DNA of 64,000 nt from Saprospiraceae bacterium (GTDB lineage Bacteria > Bacteroidota > Bacteroidia > Chitinophagales > Saprospiraceae), in NCBI GenBank assembly GCA_016714085.1, contig JADJNW010000003.1, positions 248,001-312,000 on the forward strand, written 5' to 3'. This document shows positions 28,844 to 38,824 of this stretch, piece after piece. The position numbers and the translations under genes were made by a program. The number at the start of each line of letters is the position of its first letter. Position 1 is the first letter of the stretch. The notes beneath the pieces are model-generated. The model ran no database searches. It was given only the letters and a program-made list of their open reading frames with translations, and was not told the origin of the DNA.

Positions 28844-29854
28844 TTGCATACCATCACCATTAAAGATATCGCCAAAGCATTAAATCTTTCTACATCCACG
28901 GTTTCACGAGCCCTGCGTGATAGTTATGAAATCAACCCGGAAACGAAGCAATTGGTATTACAATATGCGGAGAAAATGAACTATCGGCCAAATCCGATCG
29001 CCTTGAGTTTGCGCGAAAACAAAAGCTGGGCCATCGGTGTCATTGTGCCGGAGATTGCCAATCATTATTTTTCACAAGCGATCAATGGAATTGAAGAAAC
29101 AGCTTACAAACGCGGCTATCATGTAATGATTTTCCAAAGTAATGAATCGTACGAGCGAGAAGTCGCCAACGTCGGGCATATTGTGGCACGCCGCGTGGAT
29201 GGGCTATTAATTTCTGCCTCTAATCAAACTTCAGACATATCGCATTTGAAAGAATTGCACGAACAAGGTCTCCCGGTTGTTATGTTTGATCGCGTTTCGG
29301 ATGAGATTAATACGCATAAAGTTGTTGCTGATAATTTTACAGGCGCATTCCAGGCCACGGAACACCTGATTTCATCAGGCCGGCGTCGCATTGCACATCT
29401 TACCAGTTCAGAATTTGTGTATATTTCCAAAGAAAGACTCGCCGGCTACCGCGCAGCGCTTGAAAAATATGGCATTCCGTTTGACGAAAAGCTGGTTCAT
29501 TATAGTAAGGCGTTCGATAGTAACTATGTGCGAGAAAGCGTGGAGGCCTTGCTACATCTCAATCCGAAGCCGGATGCATTCTTCACCGCGAGCGACCGAT
29601 TGGCTTTGGGCTGCCTCGAAGCTTTGCATGATTTGAATATAAAAATCCCTGAAGAGGTTGCTATTATTGGCTTTACGAATATTCACGCGGCGCATCTATT
29701 GTCGCCTGCACTGAGTACGGTGGTGCAACCAGCATTTGAAATGGGGAAAACCGCGGCAGGATTGCTGCTGGATTTGATTGAGTCCAAGAAAAAACCTGTA
29801 GAGTTTAAGACGATTAATTTACAAACCGAAATTTTTACCAGAAAATCTTCTTAA
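28844..29854 (+). CDS. LacI-family regulator of the pectin locus
   Basis: This is a LacI-family repressor of about 336 residues. The helix-turn-helix begins immediately (ITIKDIAKALNLSTSTVSRA), followed by the hinge NYRPNPIALSLRENKSW and the sugar-binding domain (VIVPEIANHYFSQAINGIEE; ... IGFTNIHAAHLLSPALSTV). No ATG fits. I choose the TTG at 28844, which gives MHTITIKDIAKAL, the standard family start. A TTG at 28781 would add 21 atypical residues. It is divergent from kduD and followed closely by a convergent glycosyltransferase gene. The likely inducer is a galacturonate- or KDG-related intermediate, which is inferred. Confidence 0.9.
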   Translation: MHTITIKDIAKALNLSTSTVSRALRDSYEINPETKQLVLQYAEKMNYRPNPIALSLRENKSWAIGVIVPEIANHYFSQAINGIEETAYKRGYHVMIFQSNESYEREVANVGHIVARRVDGLLISASNQTSDISHLKELHEQGLPVVMFDRVSDEINTHKVVADNFTGAFQATEHLISSGRRRIAHLTSSEFVYISKERLAGYRAALEKYGIPFDEKLVHYSKAFDSNYVRESVEALLHLNPKPDAFFTASDRLALGCLEALHDLNIKIPEEVAIIGFTNIHAAHLLSPALSTVVQPAFEMGKTAAGLLLDLIESKKKPVEFKTINLQTEIFTRKSS

Positions 29855-29872
29855 TCAATAAATTACACTTAT

Positions 29873-30994
29873 TTAAAATTTGTCAAGCATTCGTTGAATA
29901 TTATTTTTCCACGAATAAATCTGATAAAATGCTGTGGGTACTTCCTTTACATTTTGCTGATATAATTTTATAATACTTTCCACAAAAGCCTGATTATCTT
30001 CATCTTCTACAATTATTAATTTTTCTCCACAAGCCTTCGCATCAATACCTTTCGCGCCGGTACGCGAAGAAATGACCGTTGTGCCCAAAGCAATCGCTTC
30101 GATTACTTTTGTTTTTACGCCGCCGCCAGTATTTATTGGATTTAATACAATATCTGCTGCTTTAATATACATATCAATATTTTCCACAAATCCAAGATAA
30201 TCAACGCGTTGAATTTTATAATCAGCAAGTTTTTTATAATGTTCCGGCAAACCGCCGCCACAAATCAAAATACGATACCTAAAATCAGCTTTTTGTAATA
30301 AAATAGGATTAATATGATATATAATACGCTCTACCGCATCAAGATTGGGTTGATACGACTGCGGCCCGAAAAAAAGAATTAATAATTCTTCTTTATTATA
30401 ATGATGTCTTTTTATAATGACTTGATGTGCTTCTTCATGATCGTCCGGCATTTCGCTCAGCCGCGTGCCATAAGGCATTGGCGCACATTTTTCAGGATCA
30501 AGTTTAAAAATGGGAATAGCCGCTTTCAAATCATCCGATGAAATAAAAAGTAAATAATCGGCAGCGCGATAAATAATTCGTTCAATCGGATATAATAATC
30601 GCCACCACCATTTACCAATCGTTTTAAATCGTTGAAATTCAATATTATGAACATATACAATAAATCGAATTCTAAGCATTCTACAAACAGGCAAGGCAAT
30701 CAATCCAAAAAATGGCTGCTGAATAATGCAGGTTTTGATATTTTCTTTATAAAAGAATCGCCATAATCGAAAGATTATCAACGGATTGAAATATTTATAA
30801 AAACGATCCGAAAATAATAATTCCAATCGAAAAGGCAGCTTATCTTTAATATTATTAGTAGTAGAAATAACGACCGTATCCCGTTCTTGAGCTAAAGCTT
30901 CACAAAAGCCAAAAGCCGCATGTTGGCCGCCATTCTGCGGCGGCACGAAGCGATAAGGAATAATAACTGCAATGCTGGATGGCGCTGGAGGCAT
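29873..30994 (-). CDS. Glycosyltransferase, GT4-like
   Basis: This is a 373-residue GT-B-fold glycosyltransferase. The N-terminal Rossmann domain opens IAVIIPYRFVPPQNGGQHAA with the conserved Gly loop. The C-terminal nucleotide-sugar domain has ELLILFFGPQSYQPNLDAVE and VKTKVIEAIALGTTVISSRTGAKG, the GT4-type acidic E. No membrane segment is obvious, so it should act at the cytoplasmic face. It lies upstream of no polysaccharide cluster here; its neighbour is a YfhO-like membrane protein. Donor and acceptor cannot be deduced. Confidence 0.85.
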   Translation of the reverse strand: MPPAPSSIAVIIPYRFVPPQNGGQHAAFGFCEALAQERDTVVISTTNNIKDKLPFRLELLFSDRFYKYFNPLIIFRLWRFFYKENIKTCIIQQPFFGLIALPVCRMLRIRFIVYVHNIEFQRFKTIGKWWWRLLYPIERIIYRAADYLLFISSDDLKAAIPIFKLDPEKCAPMPYGTRLSEMPDDHEEAHQVIIKRHHYNKEELLILFFGPQSYQPNLDAVERIIYHINPILLQKADFRYRILICGGGLPEHYKKLADYKIQRVDYLGFVENIDMYIKAADIVLNPINTGGGVKTKVIEAIALGTTVISSRTGAKGIDAKACGEKLIIVEDEDNQAFVESIIKLYQQNVKEVPTAFYQIYSWKNNIQRMLDKF

Positions 30995-31082
30995 CCCGGT
31001 AATCTTATACTATTTTATTAATTAATAATGATGCATTTATAGTTTACTAAATTCTGATATATCAAGAAAATCAATCATGGTC

Positions 31083-33627
31083 TTATTTCTTTTTTCTGGT
31101 TCTCGCAATAGGTTTTGATGGTGTTGCCCTTGTATTTGCTTTCGCTTTCTCTACAGGAGCAGGCGGTGTTGGCTTTGGTTCATTTTGTGCCTTTTGATAG
31201 GATTGATAACCATAAAACCCAACTACGCCTAATAATCCCAGCAAAACAAACGAAGAAAATATCGTCGAAAGGAGCTTGCCACGTTCGTAAGTCTTGGGGG
31301 CAAAGATAAATTCGATTTTATGCTGCCCGGCCGGCACGCGCATCGCCCGCAAAATATAGTTTACTCGAATGTGTTCCACTGGATTTCCATCTACATAAGC
31401 TTGCCAACCTTTATTTGGCCCGTACCAGATTTCAGAGAAAACCGCCAGTTGCTCACTACTTGCATTGCTTTGATAGGTCAAATGATTCGGTTCGTATGTT
31501 GTCAAAGTAATCGTGGCAGCAGAGTCACGTTGTAATTTTAAATCAACTAAATATTGAGAAAATTCTTTATGCACAATAGCCTCATTAGCAGGGTCAAAAT
31601 CGCTTAAAGCATCAATTTCTTGATTAGGCGTATCCACCATGCGCGTGCTGTTCACAAACCAGGCATTACCCAAAGCGCCCATATTGATTTGCATCTCCGG
31701 CTGTCCATCTTGGCCATTTACAATATAATATTTGGTGTTGAGCATATTCAGCACCCGCTCGTTGTTCTTGCTGATCTGGCGATCTATAATATCCTGATAA
31801 CGTTGCAGTTTCGCAGCATGATAGCCACCAATAGATTTATGGAAATAAGAAGTAAATGAGGATTGGAAAGTACTTTCCGACAAATCGAGTACGCGGAAGT
31901 TCGGGTCGGCGTCTTTTTTGATCAATTCATCGACCGCGCGTGGCGTAAATGCAGCTTCTGCATTGGTTTTTGTTACAAAATTATTATCATTGAAATAACG
32001 TCTGCCAGCCGTCCACATATCAAACAATACTAATATGCCAATCCCAATAATTACTATATTTTTTTGCACCCATTTTTGTAAAAAGGCCCAAACCAAACCT
32101 GCACTCAATAAGACCAAAACCAAAGAACGAAAAGCATCACTGCGCATCAGCGCTTTACGATCAGAAGGCAAAGCATCAGCGCTGATTTTATAATTTTGCA
32201 CATATTGTTGGTCGCTGGCGGATGTAAAATCAAAAAACGAAGGCCCGAAAAGCATAAAAAACAAGGCGATCGCACCTAAAATACCACCCGAAATGTAAAC
32301 AGCCCGCAGAATTGTTTTTTTATCAGCATCTTTTTTAAAGATTTCATTTACAGCCAGTAAACCAAGCATCGGCACCAGGAATGCCGTCACACTTAGAATA
32401 GAATTAGGTGTTCGGAATTTATTATATAAAGGTAAATAATCAAAAATAGGTTTATTAAACCATGCCAAATTATCGCCCATCGACAACATAAAAGTCAATA
32501 AGGTACCTATACCCAACCACCATTTTGCCGGGCGCTTTCACTAAAATTAATCCCATTAAAAAGAAAAACATGACGATAGCGCCAAAATAATTCGGCCCGC
32601 TTGTGAAAGGCAAGTCGCCCCAATACAAAGGCGCGCTTAGATCAGCAGGGACACGATAGCCCAATTTGGTCAATTCCTGCCGAAACGCTGAGTTCTCACC
32701 TACAGGTTCTTGCGAACCGCCACCTGCCACGCCAGGAATAAATGAAGAAAATAAATCAATCGTGCCATTGCTCCATTGCATCGCATATTCCCAGTCCAGA
32801 CCTTCCACTTCACTGCTGCTTTGGGCATCAGCGACAGTTGCTTCCTTCTGCAAAATGGGCTTGCCACGCATCGTATCTTGCGCATATTCATACGTCACCA
32901 ATAAATTGGAAGCTGCCGAGCCAACACCTATCAATCCTGCCAAAATCAATACCCCAGCCGCTTTAGCAAAATCAAGGATTTCGCCTTTGCGAATGCTATA
33001 CACCAACTGCGCGATCCCAAAAATCACAAGCGTCAAAGCAAAATAATAAGTCATTTGCACGTGGTTCGCCATGATGTCCAAGCCCATCCCCAAAGCGAAT
33101 AGTACGCCACCAATTAAATATTTTTTCCGAAAGGCTAACAGCATACCGGCTGCGATCAACGGCAAGTATGTAATAGTAACTAATTTTGTAATATGTCCTG
33201 TCGCATATAAAATAAAATTATTTGTAGAAAATCCGAATGCCACGGCGCCAACCGCTCCCAGCAAAGGATTCACGCCTAAGACTATCATAAGGATATAAAA
33301 TCCGACCATACCTGCAAAGAATCGGCCGATAGGTTCGTTAATACCCAAAGTGGATAGTCGATCAACAAATCTTAGGTTATTTCCATCCTGAATGGTGTTG
33401 ATCTGATACGTTGGCATCCCGCCAAACATAGCGTTCGTCCAGAGCGAGGTTTCGCCTGTTTTTTCTTTGAATTCGCGCACTTCCTGCGACATTCCCAGGT
33501 ATTGTGTAATATCGCTCGATTGTACTACCTTACCATTCAGCTGCGGTGAAAAATAAATCGCCGTTATTCCAAGCAATACGAGTACAACGATTAAATGGGT
33601 CAGTGCTTTTTTGAAGAAAGAATTCAT
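31083..33627 (-). CDS. YfhO-like multi-spanning membrane protein (frameshift)
   Basis: This is a large membrane protein of about 845 residues with many hydrophobic helices and a C-terminal soluble domain. It belongs to the YfhO-like group, which is related to membrane glycosyltransferases of the GT-C type. The first frame ends at 32470 after LILVKAPGK, and the second continues WWLGIGTLLTFMLSMGDNLAW. Removing one T from the run at 32523-32526 joins them. Recognisable features are an N-terminal helix followed by YFSPQLNGKVVQSSDITQ, the loop FGGMPTYQI, and late in the chain RVNYILRAMRVPAGQHKIEF, typical of YfhO C-terminal domains. The tail is Lys/Pro/Arg-rich. The function may be sugar transfer to envelope polymers. 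Confidence 0.83.
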
Positions 33628-33712
33628 ACAATTCTATATTATAATTTAAAAGACAAAACAATGTAATAATTTTAATACTTATTATACACCATATCACTAT
33701 ATCACCACATCA

Positions 33713-34759
33713 CTAAATAAAATCCACATCAATATCATAAGGATAAGTCATTAAGAAATCAATTGCCTTATCCACATCCATTTTTTTGAACACAATATTA
33801 TAAATCATTTGTGTAATTGGCACACGCAATTTATAATAATTCGCTAATTGACGCGCAATACGCAGTGTACCAACACCTTCCGGCACTTCGGGCATGGATG
33901 CTAAAATAGTCTCATGATCTTCTCCTTTTCCTAAGCGATAGCCAAATGTAAAATTGCGGCTATGCTTGCTGGTAGCCGTGGCCACCAAATCGCCGATGCC
34001 CGCCGTACCAAAAAACGCACTTGGCGTAGCGCCCATTGCCTTGCCGTAGTAAATCATTTCGGTCAAGCCGCGTGTAATGAGCATTGCCTGCATATTCTTT
34101 CCCAGTCCTTTACCTCGTAAAATCCCGGAGCCAATAGCTACAATATTCTTCAAAGCACCTGCCAATTCTGCGCCAAGGATATCATAAGAACCAAACACAT
34201 GAAAATGTTTACTATCCAATGCTGCCTGCCCGGCGCGAATCACCTCATTGAATTTACTGCCGATCACCGTCGCCGTAGGTTGTCCTTCCATGATTTCGGT
34301 AGCTAGATTCGGGCCCGAAAGACATCCAACCCTTACCACTACGCTCTCTTGCAAAATCACTTCGCTCATAGTGCTCACGTGCTCGCGGCGAAGCACCGCA
34401 TTTTCTTCCGATTTTCCGTTTTCAAATCCTTGCACGTCAAAGCCTTTGGTACCGTGTATCAAAATATGATAAGGTCGTAAGTGCGGGCCTAATTTCTGCA
34501 TGAGCCGACGGAAATTAGCAGCCGGCACTATGGGAAATAAAAGGGTGCAGTTTTCTGCCACTTCCTGAATGTCATTGGTAAGTTGTACTCGAGGCGATAT
34601 TTCCACTCCAAAATTGCGATGCGTTTGGCGAATCGTTTCCAGCACATCCGCTCGACGCGTATAGAGCAGCACGTCCACATTATGCGCCAACAAATTTGAA
34701 ATAGCCGTACCAAAACTACCTGCACCGATTACACCTACTGTTTTTCCTATATCTGACAT
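33713..34759 (-). CDS. gpsA: Glycerol-3-phosphate dehydrogenase [NAD(P)+]
   Basis: This 348-residue cytosolic enzyme reduces dihydroxyacetone phosphate to sn-glycerol 3-phosphate for phospholipid synthesis. The nucleotide-binding motif VIGAGSFGTAISNLLA is at the N terminus. The C-terminal domain has the catalytic-lysine region GALKNIVAIGSGILRGKGLG and FGTAGIGDLVATATSKHSRN. It is somewhat longer than the 335-residue average because of insertions near residue 120. The gene is intact. A -7 element CAAAGGTA (TACCTTTG on the minus strand) lies 127 bases upstream. Confidence 0.95.
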   Translation of the reverse strand: MSDIGKTVGVIGAGSFGTAISNLLAHNVDVLLYTRRADVLETIRQTHRNFGVEISPRVQLTNDIQEVAENCTLLFPIVPAANFRRLMQKLGPHLRPYHILIHGTKGFDVQGFENGKSEENAVLRREHVSTMSEVILQESVVVRVGCLSGPNLATEIMEGQPTATVIGSKFNEVIRAGQAALDSKHFHVFGSYDILGAELAGALKNIVAIGSGILRGKGLGKNMQAMLITRGLTEMIYYGKAMGATPSAFFGTAGIGDLVATATSKHSRNFTFGYRLGKGEDHETILASMPEVPEGVGTLRIARQLANYYKLRVPITQMIYNIVFKKMDVDKAIDFLMTYPYDIDVDFI

Positions 34760-34885
34760 TTATAACAAGTTAGAAGTACGAAGTCGGAAGTCGGAAGATT
34801 TAACCAATTGAAAAGCAACTAATCGAGTTTGTATTGATCGTAGGCTTTTTATTAGCATTGGTATTATTTGACTTGAGACAACACG

Positions 34886-34893
34886 CAAAGGTA
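34886..34893 (-). promoter_or_regulatory. Candidate -7 element for gpsA
   Basis: CAAAGGTA on the plus strand is TACCTTTG on the minus strand, an exact TAnnTTTG match. No clear -33 element was found. Confidence 0.45.
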
Positions 34894-34946
34894 AGGTTTA
34901 ATCTTAAACTTGAACCTCACTTGTAACTTTCAAATTAAATTACCGT

Positions 34947-34977
34947 TTTGTTTTTTAGTTAACAAAAAATATATTTG
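34947..34977 (+). promoter_or_regulatory. Bacteroidota promoter for the caspase-iSTAND-MoxR-vWA operon
   Basis: TTTG (34947-34950), 19 bases, then TATATTTG (34970-34977) matches both parts of the Bacteroidota sigma-ABfr consensus at the right spacing. Transcription should start near 34984, leaving a leader of about 145 bases before the caspase gene. Confidence 0.7.
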
Positions 34978-35129
34978 ATGCTTGTAATTATTCTTATTGT
35001 CGATTTGTTATTATGAAAAAATACCTATTCCAAAGTAAGAATGGTTTTTGATTTTTAATATCTTACCAAATATTCAATGGTAAGTGGTTAATAATCAATA
35101 AAAATAACCCAACAAACAACACTAAACCC

Positions 35130-36557
35130 ATGCCTAAAAAAACCACCAGAGCTGGTAGAAAAACAAATGAACAAGCGCCCCAAAACGCCTTGCCAAAAGG
35201 AAAGAACTATCTGTTTATCATTGGGATTGATGAATATAAGCACCAGCCTCGCCTATATAATGCGGTCAAAGACGCTAAGGATATTCTGGAACTTTTGACC
35301 AAAAAATATCAATTTTCTAAGGATTCTAAATTCTTATTCACGCTTTTTAATCAAGAGGCAACCCAGGAAAATATCTTCACTACTTTAGATAAACTTTCAG
35401 AATTGATGACCGAAGAAGATAAATTATTGATTTATTACTCCGGGCATGGCGAATTGAAAAAAAACATTGGTGAAGGATTCTGGATACCCTACGATGGCAA
35501 TCCAAAAAACCCTGCGGGTACTTATATTTCATTCAGCATCTTGACTAAATATATCAAAGCGATCAAAGCGTTTCATACTTTTATCATCGCGGATTCTTGT
35601 TTTTCGGGCGCTTTGTTTACAGAAAGAGGTGCGGTGTCTGATTTTAGAGACCGTTTGGAGAGCATCCCTTCGCGCTGGCTATTGACTGCTGGCCGAGATG
35701 AAGTCGTTGCAGATGGGCAGCCTGGCGACAATAGTCCTTTTGCAGATGCCGTACTCTGGTGGTTGAAGAATAATAAAGATCCTCGGCTTCGCGTATCCGA
35801 TTTTGTAATCTGGTAATTCAAAATGTTGGCTTTAATGCGAAGCAAACGCCACGCAGGCGAGCCGATGCGCGATGTAGGCCACCGAGGTGGCGAATTTATG
35901 TTTCGCTTGAAAAAGTACGCTGATACTGTTTTTGAAGAAAAAGTGATTGTACAACCCGAAGGAACTGAGCGAGGCGGCGTCGATGTTGTAAAACCGGAAG
36001 AACCCATTAAAGAAATACCACATAAACCCACGTTGCAACCTATGGCATCATTGAGTGAACTGAAAAAAACGCTGAAAAAGGCCTTGGCCAATGACCTCGG
36101 CGAAGCTTTTGAGTTATTTTATAATACAATTGATGATAATTCCAGTGTAACCAATTTGCTGATTAACCTGCAAGGGCAATACAATGGCATGAAAAAGCAG
36201 GAAAATATGGGGCTCAGTGAACCCGACTTTGCTAATCGCACTTATAATCGAATTCGAGTGGCACTTCAAGATACAGTTGATAAATTGGAAGAAGATGATT
36301 TGAAACCAGATGCTTTAAAAGCAAGCGGTACGCCGGTAGTCGTGAATAATGGAAATGATCAGCAGGTTAAAGTCACAATCTCGGAATTGGAGAGAAAAGG
36401 CTTAGAATCACAACTTAACATATTGCTAAAAAAACTTAACTTTTTTTTACAACAGCAAGCAGTAATAAATGACCCTTCTCAACGGTTTACTCTGGATATG
36501 CAGATAGAAGAGACGCAACAAAAAGTGGATGAGATAAAAGCAAAATTAGGCATTTGA
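35130..36557 (+). CDS. Caspase-like protease with effector-associated C-terminal region (two compensating shifts)
   Basis: This is a C14-family caspase/metacaspase effector of about 475 residues. The protease domain (about 25-270) opens KNYLFIIGIDEYKHQPRLYN, with the catalytic His106 in YYSGHGE and Cys157 in ADSCFSG. A TAA at 35814 interrupts the frame. Restoring one base near 35812 gives VIQNVGFNAKQTP, and removing one near 35850 gives AGEPMRDVGHRGGEF, the usual end of such caspase domains, back in the original frame. A Pro/Glu-rich linker leads to a helical region (about 310-390) resembling effector-associated domain EAD11 (INLQGQYNGMKKQENMGL...NRIRVALQDTVDKL). A coiled-coil hairpin with DPSQRFTLDMQI ends the protein. 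It is the first gene of the operon and its likely killing effector. Confidence 0.88.
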
Positions 36558-36645
36558 CGAAGTACGAGGTACGAGGTTGGAAGTACGAGGTTAGAAATCG
36601 TACTTTGCACTCCCAACTTCGCGCTTCGTATATCTCCAACTTCAA
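36555..36645. repeat. Degenerate GAAGTACGAGG-type repeat with inverted half
   Basis: The gap between the caspase and iSTAND-like genes is filled by GAAGTACGAGG-like units on one side and complementary units (GTACTTTGCACTCCCAACTTC and similar) on the other, giving an imperfect hairpin. It is one of several locus-specific quasi-repeats in this window. Confidence 0.6.
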
Positions 36646-36650
36646 AAACC

Positions 36651-37739
36651 ATGGCATCCGAACTGGACGGCTTGAAAAAACAATTAGAGATTTCTACCCA
36701 GCGCATCAATGCGTTGCGTGAAGCCTATGCTATCCAGTCAGATCCGAATTTAAAATTCACGCTTGAACAACAAATCGCTCAATTAGAAAGTGAAATCGCC
36801 GAGTTAAAAAAAGGTATCGAAAGTGCTTATGGTCTTAGCGCCTTATCAGCAAACAGTCTTTTGGAACAAAAAATCCGGGAGCTTTCTATTGATATGAATT
36901 CCAAGGTCGGGGAGCTATTCCTGGTAAATGTAGATCGCTTGCCGCCACGTAATCGTTTCTGGGATGCATTTGATGATAATACAGAACGTAAGAATCCCTT
37001 TCAATTTTATTTTGTGCTGGCCTGCCCAACGCAGCAACCGAACAGCTTTGCCGAGCGCATGATTTATGAATTGGTCATCGAAGAATTGGAAGAAAATGTG
37101 GATGCGATCAACTACGTACGCCAACAGGAGAGCCGCCGCGTAAAAGTGGAAGACCTGCCTTTGGGAAGGAATTTGCGCAATTCGCAGCGTGAGTTCAAAA
37201 AATATTTTGCGCGTCGATTTGGTCTGACTGATTCGGAAACGATGTTTGAAGATTATATCAAAACCGGATTGCCAAAGCTTGAATATCAATACGTTGCAAC
37301 GGTTTTCGACATTAATGCCAGCAAATGGGAAGAGTCCCTAATGAAAGATTATTTGCAATGGATCATGGATGTGTTCAGCAATACCCATGAAGCGGTACCT
37401 ACTTTTATGTTTTTCTTTGCCGTTTTCATTCGCGATGTACATATAGACCCGCTTCCGGCTGGAGAGAAAAAAATTGTGGACGGTATTCAGTCCTTGATTA
37501 GCAGAAATGAGCAGCGTTGTTCGTTAATCAATCAACTTACACCGATCGAAACGGAGTTGGTAGCAGACTGGATAAGGGAACTGGGCGAACAGAACGAAGC
37601 CAAAATTGAAGATATTATTAAACTTATTATCGCTGGATTGCCGGATGATAAAAAGTCGAAATTTGAACGCAACAAAACACTGGATATGACGGATATTGAA
37701 CGCTTTCAGGAAGTCGTTTATAAAGTTGCAATTAGATAA
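36651..37739 (+). CDS. iSTAND-like adaptor protein with N-terminal coiled-coil hairpin
   Basis: This is a 362-residue protein without a membrane segment. Residues about 5-55 form a coiled-coil hairpin with SDPNLKFTLEQQI, which matches the tail of the caspase protein (16 identities in 50 aligned residues). The remainder opens LFLVNVDRLPPRNRFWDAFDD, then FYFVLACPTQQPNSFAERM where an active STAND ATPase would have its Walker A loop. No GxxxxGK motif exists, so it fits the inactive-STAND (iSTAND) group described in bacterial conflict systems. The shared hairpin suggests it recruits the caspase by homotypic pairing. Family assignment is from pattern memory, so moderate. Confidence 0.68.
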   Translation: MASELDGLKKQLEISTQRINALREAYAIQSDPNLKFTLEQQIAQLESEIAELKKGIESAYGLSALSANSLLEQKIRELSIDMNSKVGELFLVNVDRLPPRNRFWDAFDDNTERKNPFQFYFVLACPTQQPNSFAERMIYELVIEELEENVDAINYVRQQESRRVKVEDLPLGRNLRNSQREFKKYFARRFGLTDSETMFEDYIKTGLPKLEYQYVATVFDINASKWEESLMKDYLQWIMDVFSNTHEAVPTFMFFFAVFIRDVHIDPLPAGEKKIVDGIQSLISRNEQRCSLINQLTPIETELVADWIRELGEQNEAKIEDIIKLIIAGLPDDKKSKFERNKTLDMTDIERFQEVVYKVAIR

Positions 37740-37802
37740 TAATTTTATTACACCCGATAAATATTTATGTAATAAATCGTAATATCAGATATAATTTAAA
37801 AA

Positions 37803-38729
37803 ATGAGTTTCAATTTATATTCCAAGGATGGCGGTCAACGCGAAGTCCCTTCTTTTGAATACAATGCAAAGCTGAGCGACCCTTCTTTGTACAAGCCTGC
37901 TCAGGAATTGGTGGATGCGGTGAACGTAGCATTGGCGCTGGGACAACCTCTATTGCTCACCGGCGAACCAGGCACCGGCAAAACCCAATTGGCACACCAT
38001 ATTTCTTGGTTTTTTAAATTGGGTAGGCCTTTGACTTTCAATGCGCAAACGACTTCTACAGCCAGCGAACTTTTTTATAAATACGATGCCTTATCGCATT
38101 TTCAATACAGCCAAAACAACCCGGAAATACTGAGTCCTGACGAACTTGAATCTCGGTTTATCCGTTACGTGGGCCTGGGTGCAGCGATTCGCTCCGATAA
38201 GCGCCAGATCGTGCTGATTGATGAAATAGACAAGGCGCCGCGCGATTTGCCAAACGACGTGCTGGCAGCTATTGAAGATTTGGAATTCTCCGTGCCGGAA
38301 ATTGGCAAGACTTACAAAACCAAAATGGAGAATCGACCGATTATCATTATCACGAGTAATTCAGAGAAAAATTTGCCCGATCCTTTCCTGCGACGGGTGG
38401 TGTATTTTCATATTCCATTCCCGGATGCGGGCGCTTTACTCGAAATCGTAAGTGGAAAAGTAGAAGGCTACAGCCCATCGCAATTGCAACCCGTGATCCG
38501 ACATTTTGAGAATGTTCGCAATAGTAAAGACCTGAAATTGAAGAAATTACCGGCTACTGCCGAATTGATTTTCTGGACAATGCTGTTGAAAAAACTTGAT
38601 TTTGATCCAAATAAATTAGATAATATCGGTTGTTTAAACGCTTCCGAAAAACAAGAACTTAGACTGAGTTATTCTGTTTTAGCCAAAACCAAGGAAGATT
38701 TGATCGTATTGCAAGAGACCTTGAAGTAG
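37803..38729 (+). CDS. MoxR-family AAA+ ATPase
   Basis: This is a 308-residue AAA+ ATPase. Walker A GEPGTGKT is at residues 54-61 and Walker B IVLIDEID at 136-143. Sensor 1 lies in IIITSNSEKNLPDPFLRR, which also supplies the arginine finger region. MoxR ATPases typically act as chaperones for a partner vWA protein, here encoded two genes downstream. It follows the iSTAND-like gene by 64 bases in the same direction. The protein is complete. In ternary MoxR-vWA conflict systems this ATPase is thought to set the energy-dependent threshold for activation. Confidence 0.92.
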   Translation: MSFNLYSKDGGQREVPSFEYNAKLSDPSLYKPAQELVDAVNVALALGQPLLLTGEPGTGKTQLAHHISWFFKLGRPLTFNAQTTSTASELFYKYDALSHFQYSQNNPEILSPDELESRFIRYVGLGAAIRSDKRQIVLIDEIDKAPRDLPNDVLAAIEDLEFSVPEIGKTYKTKMENRPIIIITSNSEKNLPDPFLRRVVYFHIPFPDAGALLEIVSGKVEGYSPSQLQPVIRHFENVRNSKDLKLKKLPATAELIFWTMLLKKLDFDPNKLDNIGCLNASEKQELRLSYSVLAKTKEDLIVLQETLK

Positions 38730-38770
38730 ATGCTGGCTTCTTGTTTCTGGATGCTGGTTTCTGCCAGTAT
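38730..38770. repeat. Degenerate CTGGATGCTGG-type repeat, left of the four-helix gene
   Basis: ATGCTGGC (38730-38737) and GCCAGTAT (38763-38770) form an inverted pair with one mismatch around TTTCTGGATGCTGG units. It begins immediately after the MoxR stop codon. The related sequence at 39200-39254 lies in the opposite orientation. Confidence 0.6.
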
Positions 38771-38824
38771 ATAGTATAAGAAATAAAGTGAAAGCGAACT
38801 TTAGTTATTAAAACAAATTTACAT

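Larger units (their letters stand above)
34760..35129. other. Divergent intergenic region between gpsA and the caspase operon
   Basis: This 370-base AT-rich region carries, left to right, a GAAGT(A/C)CGAAG-type repeat (34768-34796), the leftward gpsA -7 element (34886-34893), and a strong rightward promoter (34947-34977). An AT-rich leader of about 145 bases before the caspase gene contains the partial inverted pair CTTACCA and TGGTAAG around 35060-35085. No gene was seen. Confidence 0.7.

Noticed and set aside
35814..35822. An in-frame stop dividing the caspase gene into two genes, the second starting at 35823
   Set aside because: The shifted frame across the join encodes typical caspase-end sequence, so two compensating indels explain it better than a stop and restart.
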